From Phanerochaete sordida (lineage: Eukaryota; Basidiomycota; Agaricomycetes; Polyporales; Phanerochaetaceae), in assembly GCA_019973155.2 (NCBI GenBank), contig BPQB01000044.1:1-64000 (forward strand): a stretch of DNA of 64,000 bases, in the 5' to 3' direction. The position numbers and the translations under genes are program-made. This document shows positions 46,658 to 56,948 of this stretch, piece after piece (the stretch's first letter is position 1; every line of letters starts with the position of its first letter). The notes under the pieces are model-generated. The model ran no database searches. It saw nothing but the letters and a program-made list of their open reading frames with translations, and was not told the DNA's origin.

Positions 46658-48124
46658 ATGAACACCACCGACTCCAGCGAGGGCTACGGTCCCTTCGAAG
46701 GCCCCGAGAAATTGCTCGAAATATGGTTCGCGCCCTCCCCAGCAGACCTTCCGGACGCGTTCGATTCTGTAGACGGCAAGTTTGGCCTCAGGAAAGTGCC
46801 AAAGGCCGTGTGGGAGGAGATGCTGGACATTGTCAAGTGTAAAATTCTCTCGCACATAGAGGGTCACGAGATGGATGCCTATCTCTTGAGGTGAGCTTTC
46901 AGACCTTCAGAATCCAGCCACGCAAGCGTCGAACCCGCCCGTACGCGTCCCACGGCCCTTTCACTTGGTTGGATGCCAAATTTTGCGACACCTTTCGTTT
47001 TATTGACCGTGTCAATATTTTACAGCGAATCTTCATTCTTCGTCTCGCCACACCGCCTTATCTTGAAGACATGCGGAACGACGCTCAACCTCCTGGGCCT
47101 TCCTCGCATACTCGAGATTGCAAAGGCGCACGCCAATCTGTCCACCGTCTACCGGTGCTTCTACTCGCGCAAGGCGTTCATGTTCCCCGAACGTCAGCTG
47201 GGCCCGCACAGGGACTGGCGCGCAGAGGTCGAGTACCTCGACCAAATTTTCCCGAACGGTGCTGCCTACACCGTCGGAAAAGTCAACGGCGATCACTGGC
47301 TTCTGTACATCACCGGACCCGGCGACGACCTGACCACTACCGCGCCGAACTCGCCTGCACCTCGGGACGTACCTCTTCCGGAGGCCGACGATGCTTCTGC
47401 GGCGGTGCAGGACGGCAATGACGAGCCGGAATGGATGAAGCACGATTACACCATTGAGATCCTCATGACAGAGCTCTCGCCGTCCGCCCGCGCGAAGTTC
47501 AACCATGCGTCTGCGCTCGAAGAGGTTGAGAGCAACCCGGGGCAGCACGCTTTGGATCTCTCTTCGTCTATCGGCATCACGGACCTATTCCCTCGCCAAG
47601 TCACCACTTTGGACGCCTACTCCTTCAGTCCATGCGGCTACTCCTCCAACGCCCTGCTCAAGTGGCGCGACGATGCCGGTGCTGATCCAGCAGATAGCGG
47701 AGAGGGCTACTACACGATTCACGTCACCCCAGAGGACGGCTGGTCGTACGCCAGCTTCGAGTGCAACGTCCCCCTCCCCACCGCCCCTACACCACAGCCA
47801 GGCAAGATTCCGGACCTGAAGACGCTGATTCGCCGTGTGGTCAACATCTTCCAGCCTGGCCGCCTCACCATGACCTTGTTTATCTCGAGCGCGGATAACG
47901 CCAACGCGGAGGAGGAGGATGGGGAGAGTGCTGTGGAGGCCGCCCAGCGGGCTTTCAAGACAGCGCTGGTGTCGCCGAAGGGCATCGTCAACGGTGTCGC
48001 GGGTGCGCGCGGGGAGGGCGAAGCGGGGGCAGAGTTCCGCGGGGTGTACAAGAGGACGGACAAGATCAACTACGAGTTCGGTGGATACGATCTCGCATTC
48101 GCCAGTTTCGAGCTGCGCTCGTGA
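46658..48124 (+). CDS. SPE2: S-adenosylmethionine decarboxylase proenzyme
   Basis: Two exons (46658-46890, 47026-48124) give 443 residues. The proenzyme cleaves itself within LLSESSFFVSPHR; the Ser after Glu becomes the pyruvoyl cofactor. Also present are the proton-relay Cys in LILKTCGTTLNLL and the C-terminal YEFGGYDLAFASFEL. The reaction makes decarboxylated AdoMet, the aminopropyl donor for spermidine and spermine, in the cytosol. The 135-bp intron, long for this region, splits the codon for the Ser just before the cleavage Glu. The leader contains a short upstream ORF. Confidence 0.96.
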
Positions 48125-49037
48125 AAAAGCTTGGTTTACCTAGGCATTTGGAGTTACCACTCAGTCTCACGCACATACCCGCGTTACAAAAAAGGACCAT
48201 GCGCCCTGACATGCTATGTACTTGCTCTATCTTCTGTCGCTGTACGCTGTGTAATACTAACAGACTACTCTCGCGCCGGGGCTGCTATGTGTGACCGGGA
48301 GGGCTAGGGGGTTGCCGAATGTGCTCGCGCTGCCTCCTGAACCGCGGAGGCATTTCCGCGCAATAGAGTCTGTGCTGCGCTTTCATCTGTGAAGAAGCTT
48401 TCGTGCCCACGGTGGACCGTGAGCCTATGTTGTTGTGAGCTGTGGTCGTTCTTTCGTCTGAACCACTAAAGCCATTTTTGGCAGGTCCAGGGTCATCAGC
48501 ACCCGCGGTGAACAGTGCTGCCCCCGAGGCCCTCGCGGCCCTCAGCACGCCGCCAGCAACGTCAACGACACCGCACGCCTGATGCACCACCGACTCGAGC
48601 TTCTGCCTCGGGACACGAGTATCCGGTGGGTCCCTATCGCCCTCATCAACACGGTACCGCTCCCCCTCCGTCGCCCGGTGCTCACATTGTACGGCAGACG
48701 GAAGGAAGCCCCGCTGCTCCTGCCTCATCTTCTGCATGTGCCCTGCGGCCATGCGCGCTCAGCGGCCCCCACTCGCCCTCCGGACAAGATTTGCACTCGG
48801 TTCGGACGGCTATCTGCTCTGCCCTAGGGAATCCCCGCGGGGCAAGCGTCGAATGCCAGCTCGCCTTCGCTGCCAGCTTGTCACCTTCCTGCCCATTCAT
48901 CGCCCATCCAGCGCTCTCCGGATGCCATCACCTTCTCTGCCGTGTTAAAAAGACGAACGCTCGCGGCATGCATCGTTACTTGGAGGCGGTGCAACGCTGC
49001 CTTGTACCCTCCTTGCCCTGTCTGACGACCACTCGCC
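48125..49037. other. Intergenic between SPE2 and the second PP2C gene
   Basis: About 900 bp, G/C-rich from 48480 on. Long overlapping frames exist on both strands (for example 48285-48752 minus), but none has a domain or consistent exon signals, so I do not call a gene. A weak TATA-like TTAAAAAG near 48945 is about 90 bp before the PP2C start. Confidence 0.4.
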
Positions 49038-50509
49038 ATGGCCCGCCAGGTCGTCCAGCTGCTCCCCGCGACGCCGGCCGACAGGCGGCGTGCGCTGGAA
49101 GAGGTCAAGGACTTTGCCTTCACCGACATGGGCTACGGGGACGAGGGCCGGTGGACGTACAGGCTCCTGCCCGAGCCAGCCCTCAGCGACGAGCTGCGCC
49201 GCCTCGCCCACCCGCGGAGCACGGCGAACACGGACAGCGTCACGTTCCAGCCGTGCCGGAGCTACGAGCAGCGGAGCCAGGACCGTCACGTCGTCGAGCG
49301 GTGGACCATCCACGGCAGCAGCTGGGTCTTCACGGCCGTCTTCGACGGTGCGTCCAAGCGGACGGTCTGGGCTCGCCCTACTGACGCATGCCGTTACGCC
49401 ACACAGGGCACGTCAATCACAACACGGTCGACCTCGCTACCGAGAAAGTGCCGCCCCTTGTTCGTACGTCGCTGGAGGCCCTCTTGGCGCAAACAACATC
49501 ACCTTCTCCCGCGCGGATATCTGACCTGCTGTCCCAGGCCATTGCAGAAGTCGATTCAGCCATCATGTCGGACTTTCTGTCTATCTTTGCCCGGGCGAAC
49601 GTTGACGTCTCCAATGTTCGCCCAGAGTTCGCGAAGCCCTTGATAAATGACCTTGCAAGAGGAGGGCAGCATCACGAGAAGGTCTCTCGCGTTCTAGGCG
49701 GCAGCACTGCCCTTCTGACGCTTTATAACGAACGGCATGGCGATCTTTGGGTCGCGAACCTGGGCGACTGCTGTGCAGGTGAGTCATTTACGCGTCTTCT
49801 CAGCGTATATACGCTTATGCCGCCGCAGTGCTCGGCACATGGGACCGCTCTAGGTGGTCTGCGACGTTGATCAACTCTATCCACAATGGGAGCAACGTCG
49901 ACGAACTCAATCGCGTCAAGTCTGAGCATCCGCTACACGAGCAATGTATTCAAGAAGACCGGATTCTGGGGTGGCTGGCGCCGACGCGAGGTCAGTTCTT
50001 CGCCCATGACGCCCCGAAACGCCGTGCTGATGGCTTCTTGTGATACAGCGATAGGAGACTTCTGGCTGAAGCTGCCCCGGATATATACGGAGAACATCTT
50101 CATTCATTTCGACGGCATGAAGCGCGACCCGCTACACAAATACGTCTCTCGAATACAAACCCCGCCCTATGTCTCTACGAAGGCGGACGTGTATCACCGG
50201 CGGATACGCGGACGCCATGGCGGCGCTGCAGGCCCACGCGACGTCTTCCTCATCACCTGCACCGACGGAATGCTGGACCTAGCGCACGGCGAGCCCCTGC
50301 AGCTCTCGCAACAGCTGCTCGATCGTTGGGTGGGCGTCGTCGGGGCGACGCTGCAGCAGCGGCACGCGCACCCGCCCAATCTCGCGCTTGCGCTCTTGCG
50401 CGACAGCATCGGCGGGCAGGATACGGAGCTGGTGTCACGCAACTTGACTGTGGAGATGGACGAACGCTGGATGGACGACACGACCATTCTTGTGCAGCGC
50501 TTCGCATGA
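49038..50509 (+). CDS. PP2C-family protein phosphatase (copy 2)
   Basis: Four exons (49038-49347, 49407-49778, 49829-49990, 50049-50509) give 434 residues. Motifs match copy 1: SQDRHVV, FTAVFDG with GH across the intron, VLGGSTALLTLYN, VANLGDC, TRAIGD, ITCTDGMLD and DDTTILVQ. All three introns fall at the same codons as in copy 1 (after FDG, after GDC plus one residue, before AIGD), so the two derive from one gene. Overall identity by eye is low to moderate and the loops differ (a Gly/Arg-rich insert RRIRGRHGG here), so the duplication is old. The Asp residues for metal are kept. Target unknown. Confidence 0.9.
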
Positions 50510-50730
50510 GGTCATGGATCCGCGCACACGACACGTCTGTGTCCTCCATACAAAACGGACATACATTGTACAAGGGCCATAAGTATATATTGGTACACCT
50601 AGGAACTGGACATGCTCATGTGTTAGGGCTATATATATTGCAGGAAAAAGACGAAGGAGACCCCGGTGAACGTGCACTTCCCATAGAAAACAAGCATGGT
50701 CAGATAGATGGAATACATGGATAATACATG

Positions 50731-52411
50731 TCATCGCTTGACGGGCCTGGACGAGGAGCCGGCAATGTCGTCCTCAGCGACAACGCTGCCAGGCTTCAGC
50801 GCCTGACTTGTCGTCTTTGCGCGCAGCTTGCACAGCGGGCACAGTCGCGTGAACATCTCGACCATGGGCCACGTGATGGTCGCCTGCAGAGGAACAGCGT
50901 CAGCACACGGGGCACACGGATGGGACAGGGCCAGGGCGCGCTCACGATTCCCATCCGCCGTGCCTCGAAGAGCATTGCCGAGGGCGTGCCGTGGTTGCGA
51001 TGCGTGTACACGAGGATGTCGTAGATCTGGTTGTGCACGGGCACGCGCTCGAAGACGGCAGCGGACTCCAGTGCGCTGGCGCTGCTGTCCTCGATCTTTG
51101 CGAGCGCTGCCGCGGCTGACGCTGAGGCACCGTCTCCGTCAGTGCGCACGATGTAATTCGCGCGCAGCTTCTCCTCGTCGGCCGGATTCATGTTGAAGAA
51201 CGCGTCGCGTGGGAGGAGGATGAGGTGGTGTTTCCGTGAGCCTGCCCGTGCATGATGACAGCTCGACCATATCCGAAGGCGGTTGGACAGCTCCGCGATG
51301 AGACCTTCGGACACGTGCCGAGCGATATCCGCGTACACTTCTGGCAGGAAGGTGGCGGTCTCCCGAATTTCTTGGGGAAGACTCGCTACGAAGCGACCTA
51401 ATACCTCGTCAAACTGATGTCGCGTGGGCATCTCTATTGCGTTGACTGTGTTGAGAGCGCGCAGAATGACGTCGGGTAGGGGGGAGAAAGCAGGATGCGC
51501 CCAAGGGTCGATATGTGGCGTCGTCACGATCATACCCTGGTGGAGAAACATACGAGAATGAGCGATCTGATCGAGACGTGCAACACCGTCGCACATGTTC
51601 AGAGATAACGTACCCAAGTGAAGTTTCCGTCTGAGTTGCTTTGTTGGTAGCTTATCTCGCCCAGGTCGGCATCTTCTCCGTCGGGAAAGGGCGAATGAGG
51701 TGGAATGTATTGGCGGATTTGAGGTTCAGTACGGAGCTCGCTCTCAAATACGTGACTACCCGACGGACCTGCGTTTGACGCAGAATCACTCCCGGAGTTG
51801 CCTTGCCCAGGAAGCATGTCAGATACGAGGAAGGACGCCGTCTTGGCAGCGTAGGGTGCGACGGGCCGGTCCCGCGTGGTAGCATGGTCAGAGGGTACTT
51901 TATGTCGTTTCTTCGGAGTGTAGTTGCATTCTGTTTCTTTGTCCTCGGCGCAGTGGTTGCACACAGGCAAATTACGGTCGCACTGATAAGTACACGGTCA
52001 GCGTATCCGAGTTTGGGCAGGGAACGTAAAATATATACCTTCAGGTTTTTCAGACGACACCGGTCGCATCTTGGAATTCCTCTATGTGCGGGAGTCGGTA
52101 AAGGTGTATATTTGCATTCTCGTCCGGTTACCCAAGCGCAGTGATTGCAGGTTGGCAGCACCCTATCGCACTGTCACTACGGTCAATGGTGTAGAGGCAT
52201 CTGAGAACAAAAGACATGCCTTGAGGTTATTAACCCTGCAGTGATCACATCGTGGTTTCCCCCTCCTACCCTTCCATTGCGACTGGCGAGCCATGAAGAC
52301 CTTGGGATTGGGGATCCTGATGGTCAATTGGTTCTCGTCGCCGGATTCGACTGGCGAGATGGAGCCCCTGGCTGACCCTACGATGCTGGTGCGTTCGGTT
52401 CTTGGGTCCAT
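50731..52411 (-). CDS. Transcription factor-like protein with two tandem Zn2Cys6 clusters
   Basis: Five exons (52411-52220, 52170-52039, 51982-51614, 51536-50946, 50883-50731) give 478 residues. Cluster 1 is CDHCRVNNLKCDRVLPTCNH and on to Cys; cluster 2 is CDRCRLKNLKCDRNLPVCNH and on to Cys. Both have spacing C-2-C-6-C-6-C-2-C-7-C, the Gal4-type DNA-binding fold. An intron sits before the third Cys of each; the first uses a GC donor (GCATGT). The C-terminal part has PEVYADIARHVSEGL, LLPRDAFFNMN, PVHNQIYDILVYTHRNHG and TITWPMVEMFTRLCPLC, a block I associate with Agaricomycete zinc-cluster proteins. Role unknown; nuclear DNA binding is expected. Confidence 0.85.
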
Positions 52412-54032
52412 TGGAGAGGGGAGCGAGGGGCAGCTTTTGTACGGGCAGCTGCCGGATGCCTGAGAGCTCGGCTACGAGGACAAGCGGTGAGCAGAGTCAG
52501 GGCTGGGGTGTGGAAATTAGCACGGGCGATGAGGGATGGCTGAGAGGGTCGTGTCGCACCTCTGAGTGTGTTTTCCGGCGAGTTTTGCGGGGTGTGGCTT
52601 GGGTCTTTGCTCGCCAGTCGGGGGGACGGCGAGGACGACCTCGTGTGGTTTGTACTCGCAAGCAACCAAATCCGGCCAGAGGGTGAAATCGAACTTGATG
52701 CGAGGCGTGACTGTGACGGCAGCGGTCACTTGGCTCAGCACAACCTTCGATGAATGTCCGTCCTCTCCTCCTCGGCGGGTCTCAGATGCCTCCAGCATGC
52801 TGCCCCGCCGCCGTTCGACATGTCCTGCTCGCCTTCTCGCCGTCGCTGGCCCTGGACGCCGCGCTGAGCGCACTTGTCCCGTGGACACGGCAAGTCCCGG
52901 AAGATTCCTAGTTACCCCTTTAGGCAGGCACTGAATTAGGAGGTGTCACACCGGCCGTCCACGATTCCACGCATGACCCCTTGCCTGCCTTTGCCCTCCT
53001 TTGGCCCGCCATTCTCACCGTCCATGCCGGCAGCCTCTTGCGCGATATGCCCCAAGCCTTGTTCTGCTACTCTAGAACCTGCCAGTCAAGCGTGGCAAGC
53101 GTGGAAACTGATGTGTTGTCTACTTGATCCTTCTTCCGTGTTTCCGCATGCCGCCACGACGATGCGAATCTGACATCCTTGCAGTCCGCTCATTCGCCCA
53201 TAAGAACTCATATCACAGGCCATCCGGCAGGTTCTCGAACGCCAAATGACCTGTGATGCTTCTCCGTCGCTGGGCATGTGGACCTGCTGTCGACATGGAG
53301 CAGCGTACACACGTGCGCCCTTGCGAGCGGGTGCACTGTCTAACCTCTTGTGTTCAAAGCTGAAGTTCTTCTAGTCGACCTGGGCACCGAACGCGATGAT
53401 GACCCTTTGACGCTCTCATTTCCCAGTAACATGAACAGAATCAGCCGTATCGGGACGGCGTGCTCATGAGCAGTATCCACGTGTGTGAAGCCAGCTCGCT
53501 TCTTAGTATCCACACCTGGTATTCTTAGATGGGCTTCGTTCTATCGTCCTCCTAGGTGAGCACAAGCCCGCAGCTCTTCTCGATTTCGTCTTTTTGTTCC
53601 GCTGACATACTCTGTCTCGGCAGTCCCGTCCTCGCTGGTCGCTGAGCGAGTGTCTCGCCACCGCCAAGGTTCAGACTCAGACTCAGAGCGGTCGTCAACC
53701 GCCTCCACAAACTCTGTTGCACCGCACGTCATCGTCTAGCCAATCAATCTTCAGGCGTAGACGGGTCTAAAACATGGGTGCGCTTCGGGAGCCTTTGGGC
53801 CAGAGGCATCACATCAAAGACACCCGTGGAAAGCACTCTTCGAAGGTTTCTTTTGGCCATCTCTTCTTGCCATGCGTCCGGCGGCGAACGTTCTTCGTTT
53901 AACCACCACTGGCGGGAGCGTTGCTGCCACATTTGGCGGCAGTTCGCGTTCTTCCTGGGCCCCTCCGCGCGACACCCGTCACTCAAGCACCTTACCCGAC
54001 ATCCGCCACCATGTGCATGCGTTCCGGAGGCG
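52412..54032. other. Long intergenic region with a possible minus-strand exon
   Basis: On the minus strand 52517-52888 a frame reads TVTPRIKFDFTLWPDLVACE and YKPHEVVLAVPPTGEQRPKP, unlike random sequence, and is followed by GTGCGA...CGTAG intron-like borders at about 52565-52480. It might be an upstream exon of the zinc-cluster gene or a separate small gene, but the frame does not join the 52411 start cleanly. The rest, to 54032, shows no supported gene on either strand. Confidence 0.35.
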
Positions 54033-54041
54033 TATATATAA
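54033..54041 (+). promoter_or_regulatory. TATA box of the first secreted-protein gene
   Basis: TATATATAA lies about 75 bp before the ATG at 54114, with a C/T-rich leader (54085-54105) between. A strong TATA box fits an inducible, highly expressed secreted product. Confidence 0.65.
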
Positions 54042-54113
54042 CGCAGAGGGGCCTTTCCCTGCGCCTCAGACCTCTGTGTTCTCAGCCTCTCCCCCCTTCT
54101 CTTGACAGACAAG

Positions 54114-55113
54114 ATGCTGGCTTCCGCTCTGCTCCTCCTCGCAGCCAGCCTCGTTAACGCCCGCCCTTCCAAGGTTGACGCTGACGTCGGTTTCTTCGAC
54201 CCCACAGCGAACGGAGGGTCCTGGCTCGACAACGCCGGCACTGATGTTGGCGAGCCTATGAACGTAAGCTTTGGCGTGTTGATAATGGTGGGTAAACGTT
54301 GATCACCGCGCCCGTAGGTCGTCATCTCTGGCCTCAGCTCGCCTGACGTCCTCACTGATGATGGTTTCCTCAACTTCGCTCGCGCGATTGGTTTGTAAGT
54401 GCCTCGAACCAGCCTGGCTGTTACAACGGTCTCAAGTATCTTTGAGCTCGGAAGAGTGTCTCGACATCCACCTGGGGGCCCCTCAGTCTGCCAACCTTGG
54501 AGACGGCAATGGCTTCGTGAACCAGACCATCGAGCTTCGCCAGGACTTTGGTAACTCCGAACTCGGAACCTGTCTCGAGTCCCTCATTGGTGGCAATCAC
54601 CTCAGGTGAATTCATCTTTCGTCCTATCCGCGTTCCATATGAGACTGAATGACTTCTTAGGGTCTTCCGCCAGAATGGCTCTGAGGCCAACAGCGGCGCG
54701 CTCTTCCTTGCGTACGTGCTATTGTGCCTTCATACACTGAACAGATGCTCACTGTGGCTGTCTAACAACAGTGTTTCCCAGGAAGAGAATGTCACCGAGG
54801 GCCACACTATCGTTCCGAATGGCTACGACATCGGCCGGTATGTGTTACTCTATGCACGTGTTATCTTGTAACTCACGTCGACGGCTACGTAGCGATGCAT
54901 TGGTCGCCGCTGCTGTGGGAACCACCAGCTTCGATGGTGTGACCTACAGCACGACACCTGAGACCTTGACTGCTGTCATGCCCATCGGGAGCGCTGGCGT
55001 TAACCACGGTACGTCGTCAACGAACCATGCAAGCGGTTCGTCTCATCGAACACCTGACCTCAGGCATTTCCATCGACGGCAACGCCATTCTTTTAACCGT
55101 CAATATCGACTAA
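54114..55113 (+). CDS. Small secreted protein, basidiomycete family of unknown function (copy 1)
   Basis: Seven exons (54114-54263, 54318-54394, 54447-54605, 54661-54711, 54772-54837, 54893-55008, 55064-55113) give 222 residues. A signal peptide MLASALLLLAASLVNA leads the chain. Conserved blocks are VGFFDPTANGGSWLDNAG, VVISGLSSPDVLT, GNGFVNQTIELRQDFG, LGTCLESLIGGNHLRVF, NSGALFLA, IVPNGYDIG and AGVNHGISIDGNAILL. N-glycosylation sites NQT and NVT are present. The same family is common in wood-decay and pathogenic basidiomycetes as far as I recall; no function is established. No transmembrane or GPI signal follows. A paralogue follows 590 bp downstream in the same direction. Confidence 0.85.
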
Positions 55114-55704
55114 GACATTCGACTGGTCTTCAGACACTGGTCTCGGCCCGCTCTCCCTCGTTTCTGCATGCAGGAATCCGCTCTGTTCATGACTATGATG
55201 ACGATACCCTCGCAGTGACTCTTGTACTTATCTCGTTATTCCATTGGCGCTTTATGAATGTATAACTACTCTGATATTCAAAATGACGGAACTTGTCTGT
55301 CTTGTCTATCATCTTCGTGGCGTTGTTCGGTGTGTTCCCGGTGGCTGCGGCCGCCTCGACCGTATTCGGAGGCAGCAGATCCCCGGCGCCTGGGTCTCGT
55401 TTTGACCTGAAACCACGACCACTCCCCAGACACAAACCTCAGACATGTACGAACGGCACCGCCCCCAATTCCCCCGCTCTGTCGACGGCCTCAATGCAAA
55501 ACCTCCGACGCGCTGACCCCGCGCTTCAAGCGGCTCTCGTATGTGCAAACGCGATGCGTCCGCGCATGTAAGCGTGCAGCACCCTCGTTTCTAGGAGGTA
55601 CGTCTGCTCTACCCACTCCTTCTATACGCTTAGAAACGACTGACTCGGAGGGCTGATAAATTTGTGCACAGGGTTCTTTCTCTTGTCCGTCGACACATTC
55701 CTCC
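55114..55704 (+). other. Spacer between the tandem secreted-protein genes
   Basis: Contains the promoter of the second copy. A frame at 55293-55571 begins with a hydrophobic, signal-like run but has no ATG, so I do not call it a gene. An A/T patch GATAAATTT near 55654 could act as TATA element, about 50 bp before the next ATG. Confidence 0.4.
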
Positions 55705-56640
55705 ATGCTTCCTCTAGCTCTGCTGGCGCTCCTGAGCTCGTCGCCGCTCGTCTCTGCGCAGGGAAACGTCTCATTTTTCGACCCGACAAGCAATGGCGGA
55801 AGCTTTCTATCCACGGTCAGCAATAATCTCGGCGAGCCTATGAATGTAAATCATGCAGATATCCTGCCATCGGTATACTGAAGGTCGACGCGTCTTTGCA
55901 GGTCATCATCTCCGGCGCGAGCTCTCCACAGGTGCTCACACCGACCGGCCTGCTGACCTACATCCAGGCCATCGGCTTGTACGTGCACCACCCATCTGCT
56001 CTCTACCCCCGCGATCTCATCTTGCGATCCACAGCTCCACGGAGTGCCTGAACATGCACTCCAGGGCGCCCTTCACGGCGAACCTGGGCGACGGCGCGGG
56101 CGCGCGGAACCAGAGCGTGGAGTTCCGCGAGGCGTTCGGCGACCCGTTCCTCGGGACATGCATCGAGTTGTTCCTCGGAGGGAACCACCTGCGTGTGTTT
56201 GGACCGCAAGTGGGCAGCGGCGCGCTGTTCCTTGCGTACGTACCTGCCCGCTGTAGTATTGTGTTGGGGAAGCTGCTGACGTGCGCTTGGGATACAGGAC
56301 CAGCATCGAGGCAGGTTTATTCCAGAACCACACTGTCGTACCGAATGGCTACGACATCGGTCGGTATGTACTTGTCATGCTTTGGGAAATACATGGCGCT
56401 CAAGAGTAGCGGCTAGTGATGCTATTGTACGCATGGCAATAGGGACGAAGCAGTTCAATGGGACGACGTTCAACACCACGGTGCAGAACCTCACAGGCGT
56501 GATGCCATCCGGGAGTAACGGAGTCAACCATGGTGCGTATTACAGTGGATACGCCTCCCATCTCTGGCTGAAAAGCATGCCTAACCACAGGGATCGCTAT
56601 CGACGGCAATGCAGTATTGCTGACAGTAACTATCGCGTAG
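55705..56640 (+). CDS. Small secreted protein, same family (copy 2)
   Basis: Six exons (55705-55845, 55902-55978, 56035-56235, 56298-56363, 56417-56532, 56591-56640) give 216 residues. The signal peptide is MLPLALLALLSSSPLVSAQ. Blocks match copy 1: VSFFDPTSNGGSFLSTVS, VIISGASSPQVLT, LGTCIELFLGGNHLRVF, SGALFLA, VVPNGYDIG and NGVNHGIAIDGNAVLL. Five of the six introns of copy 1 are kept at the same codons. The intron between NHLR and VF is missing, with an uninterrupted CTGCGTGTGTTT, a clean loss here or gain in copy 1. It is a tandem duplicate, now diverged to roughly half identical residues by eye. Confidence 0.85.
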
Positions 56641-56948
56641 CATCACAACTAGGGATACACGACTGTAATCAATGGCAGTGTCGGTACCTGCGGACATAGC
56701 ATCCAGTCGAAACGTGATGGGCACAGCGGAATAATTGGAAGTGGTGAAAGCGATAAAATTGCATCCATAGAAGTAACGTGGAAGTAGCGCGAAAGCGAGT
56801 TGAAAGCTGGAAAGGGAATATGTTGTGCAGGGGGAATATGGCTACAGTGCGCTCATGGACAAGTACACTTTGCAGGGATAGAATCATAGTTCATGGAGCA
56901 TGGCATATGCAAGGTTGCGGCACGGAGGCGTGGAGCGAGACCAGCACA

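Noticed and set aside
48285..49384. Long frames between SPE2 and the second PP2C gene (48515-49384 plus, 48285-48752 minus)
   Set aside because: High G/C content makes long random frames likely; the plus frame runs into PP2C in the wrong frame, and no domain or splice pattern supports either.
55293..55571. 92-codon frame with a hydrophobic start between the two secreted-protein genes
   Set aside because: No ATG; the only nearby ATG (55283) is in another frame, and there is no similarity to the flanking secreted proteins.
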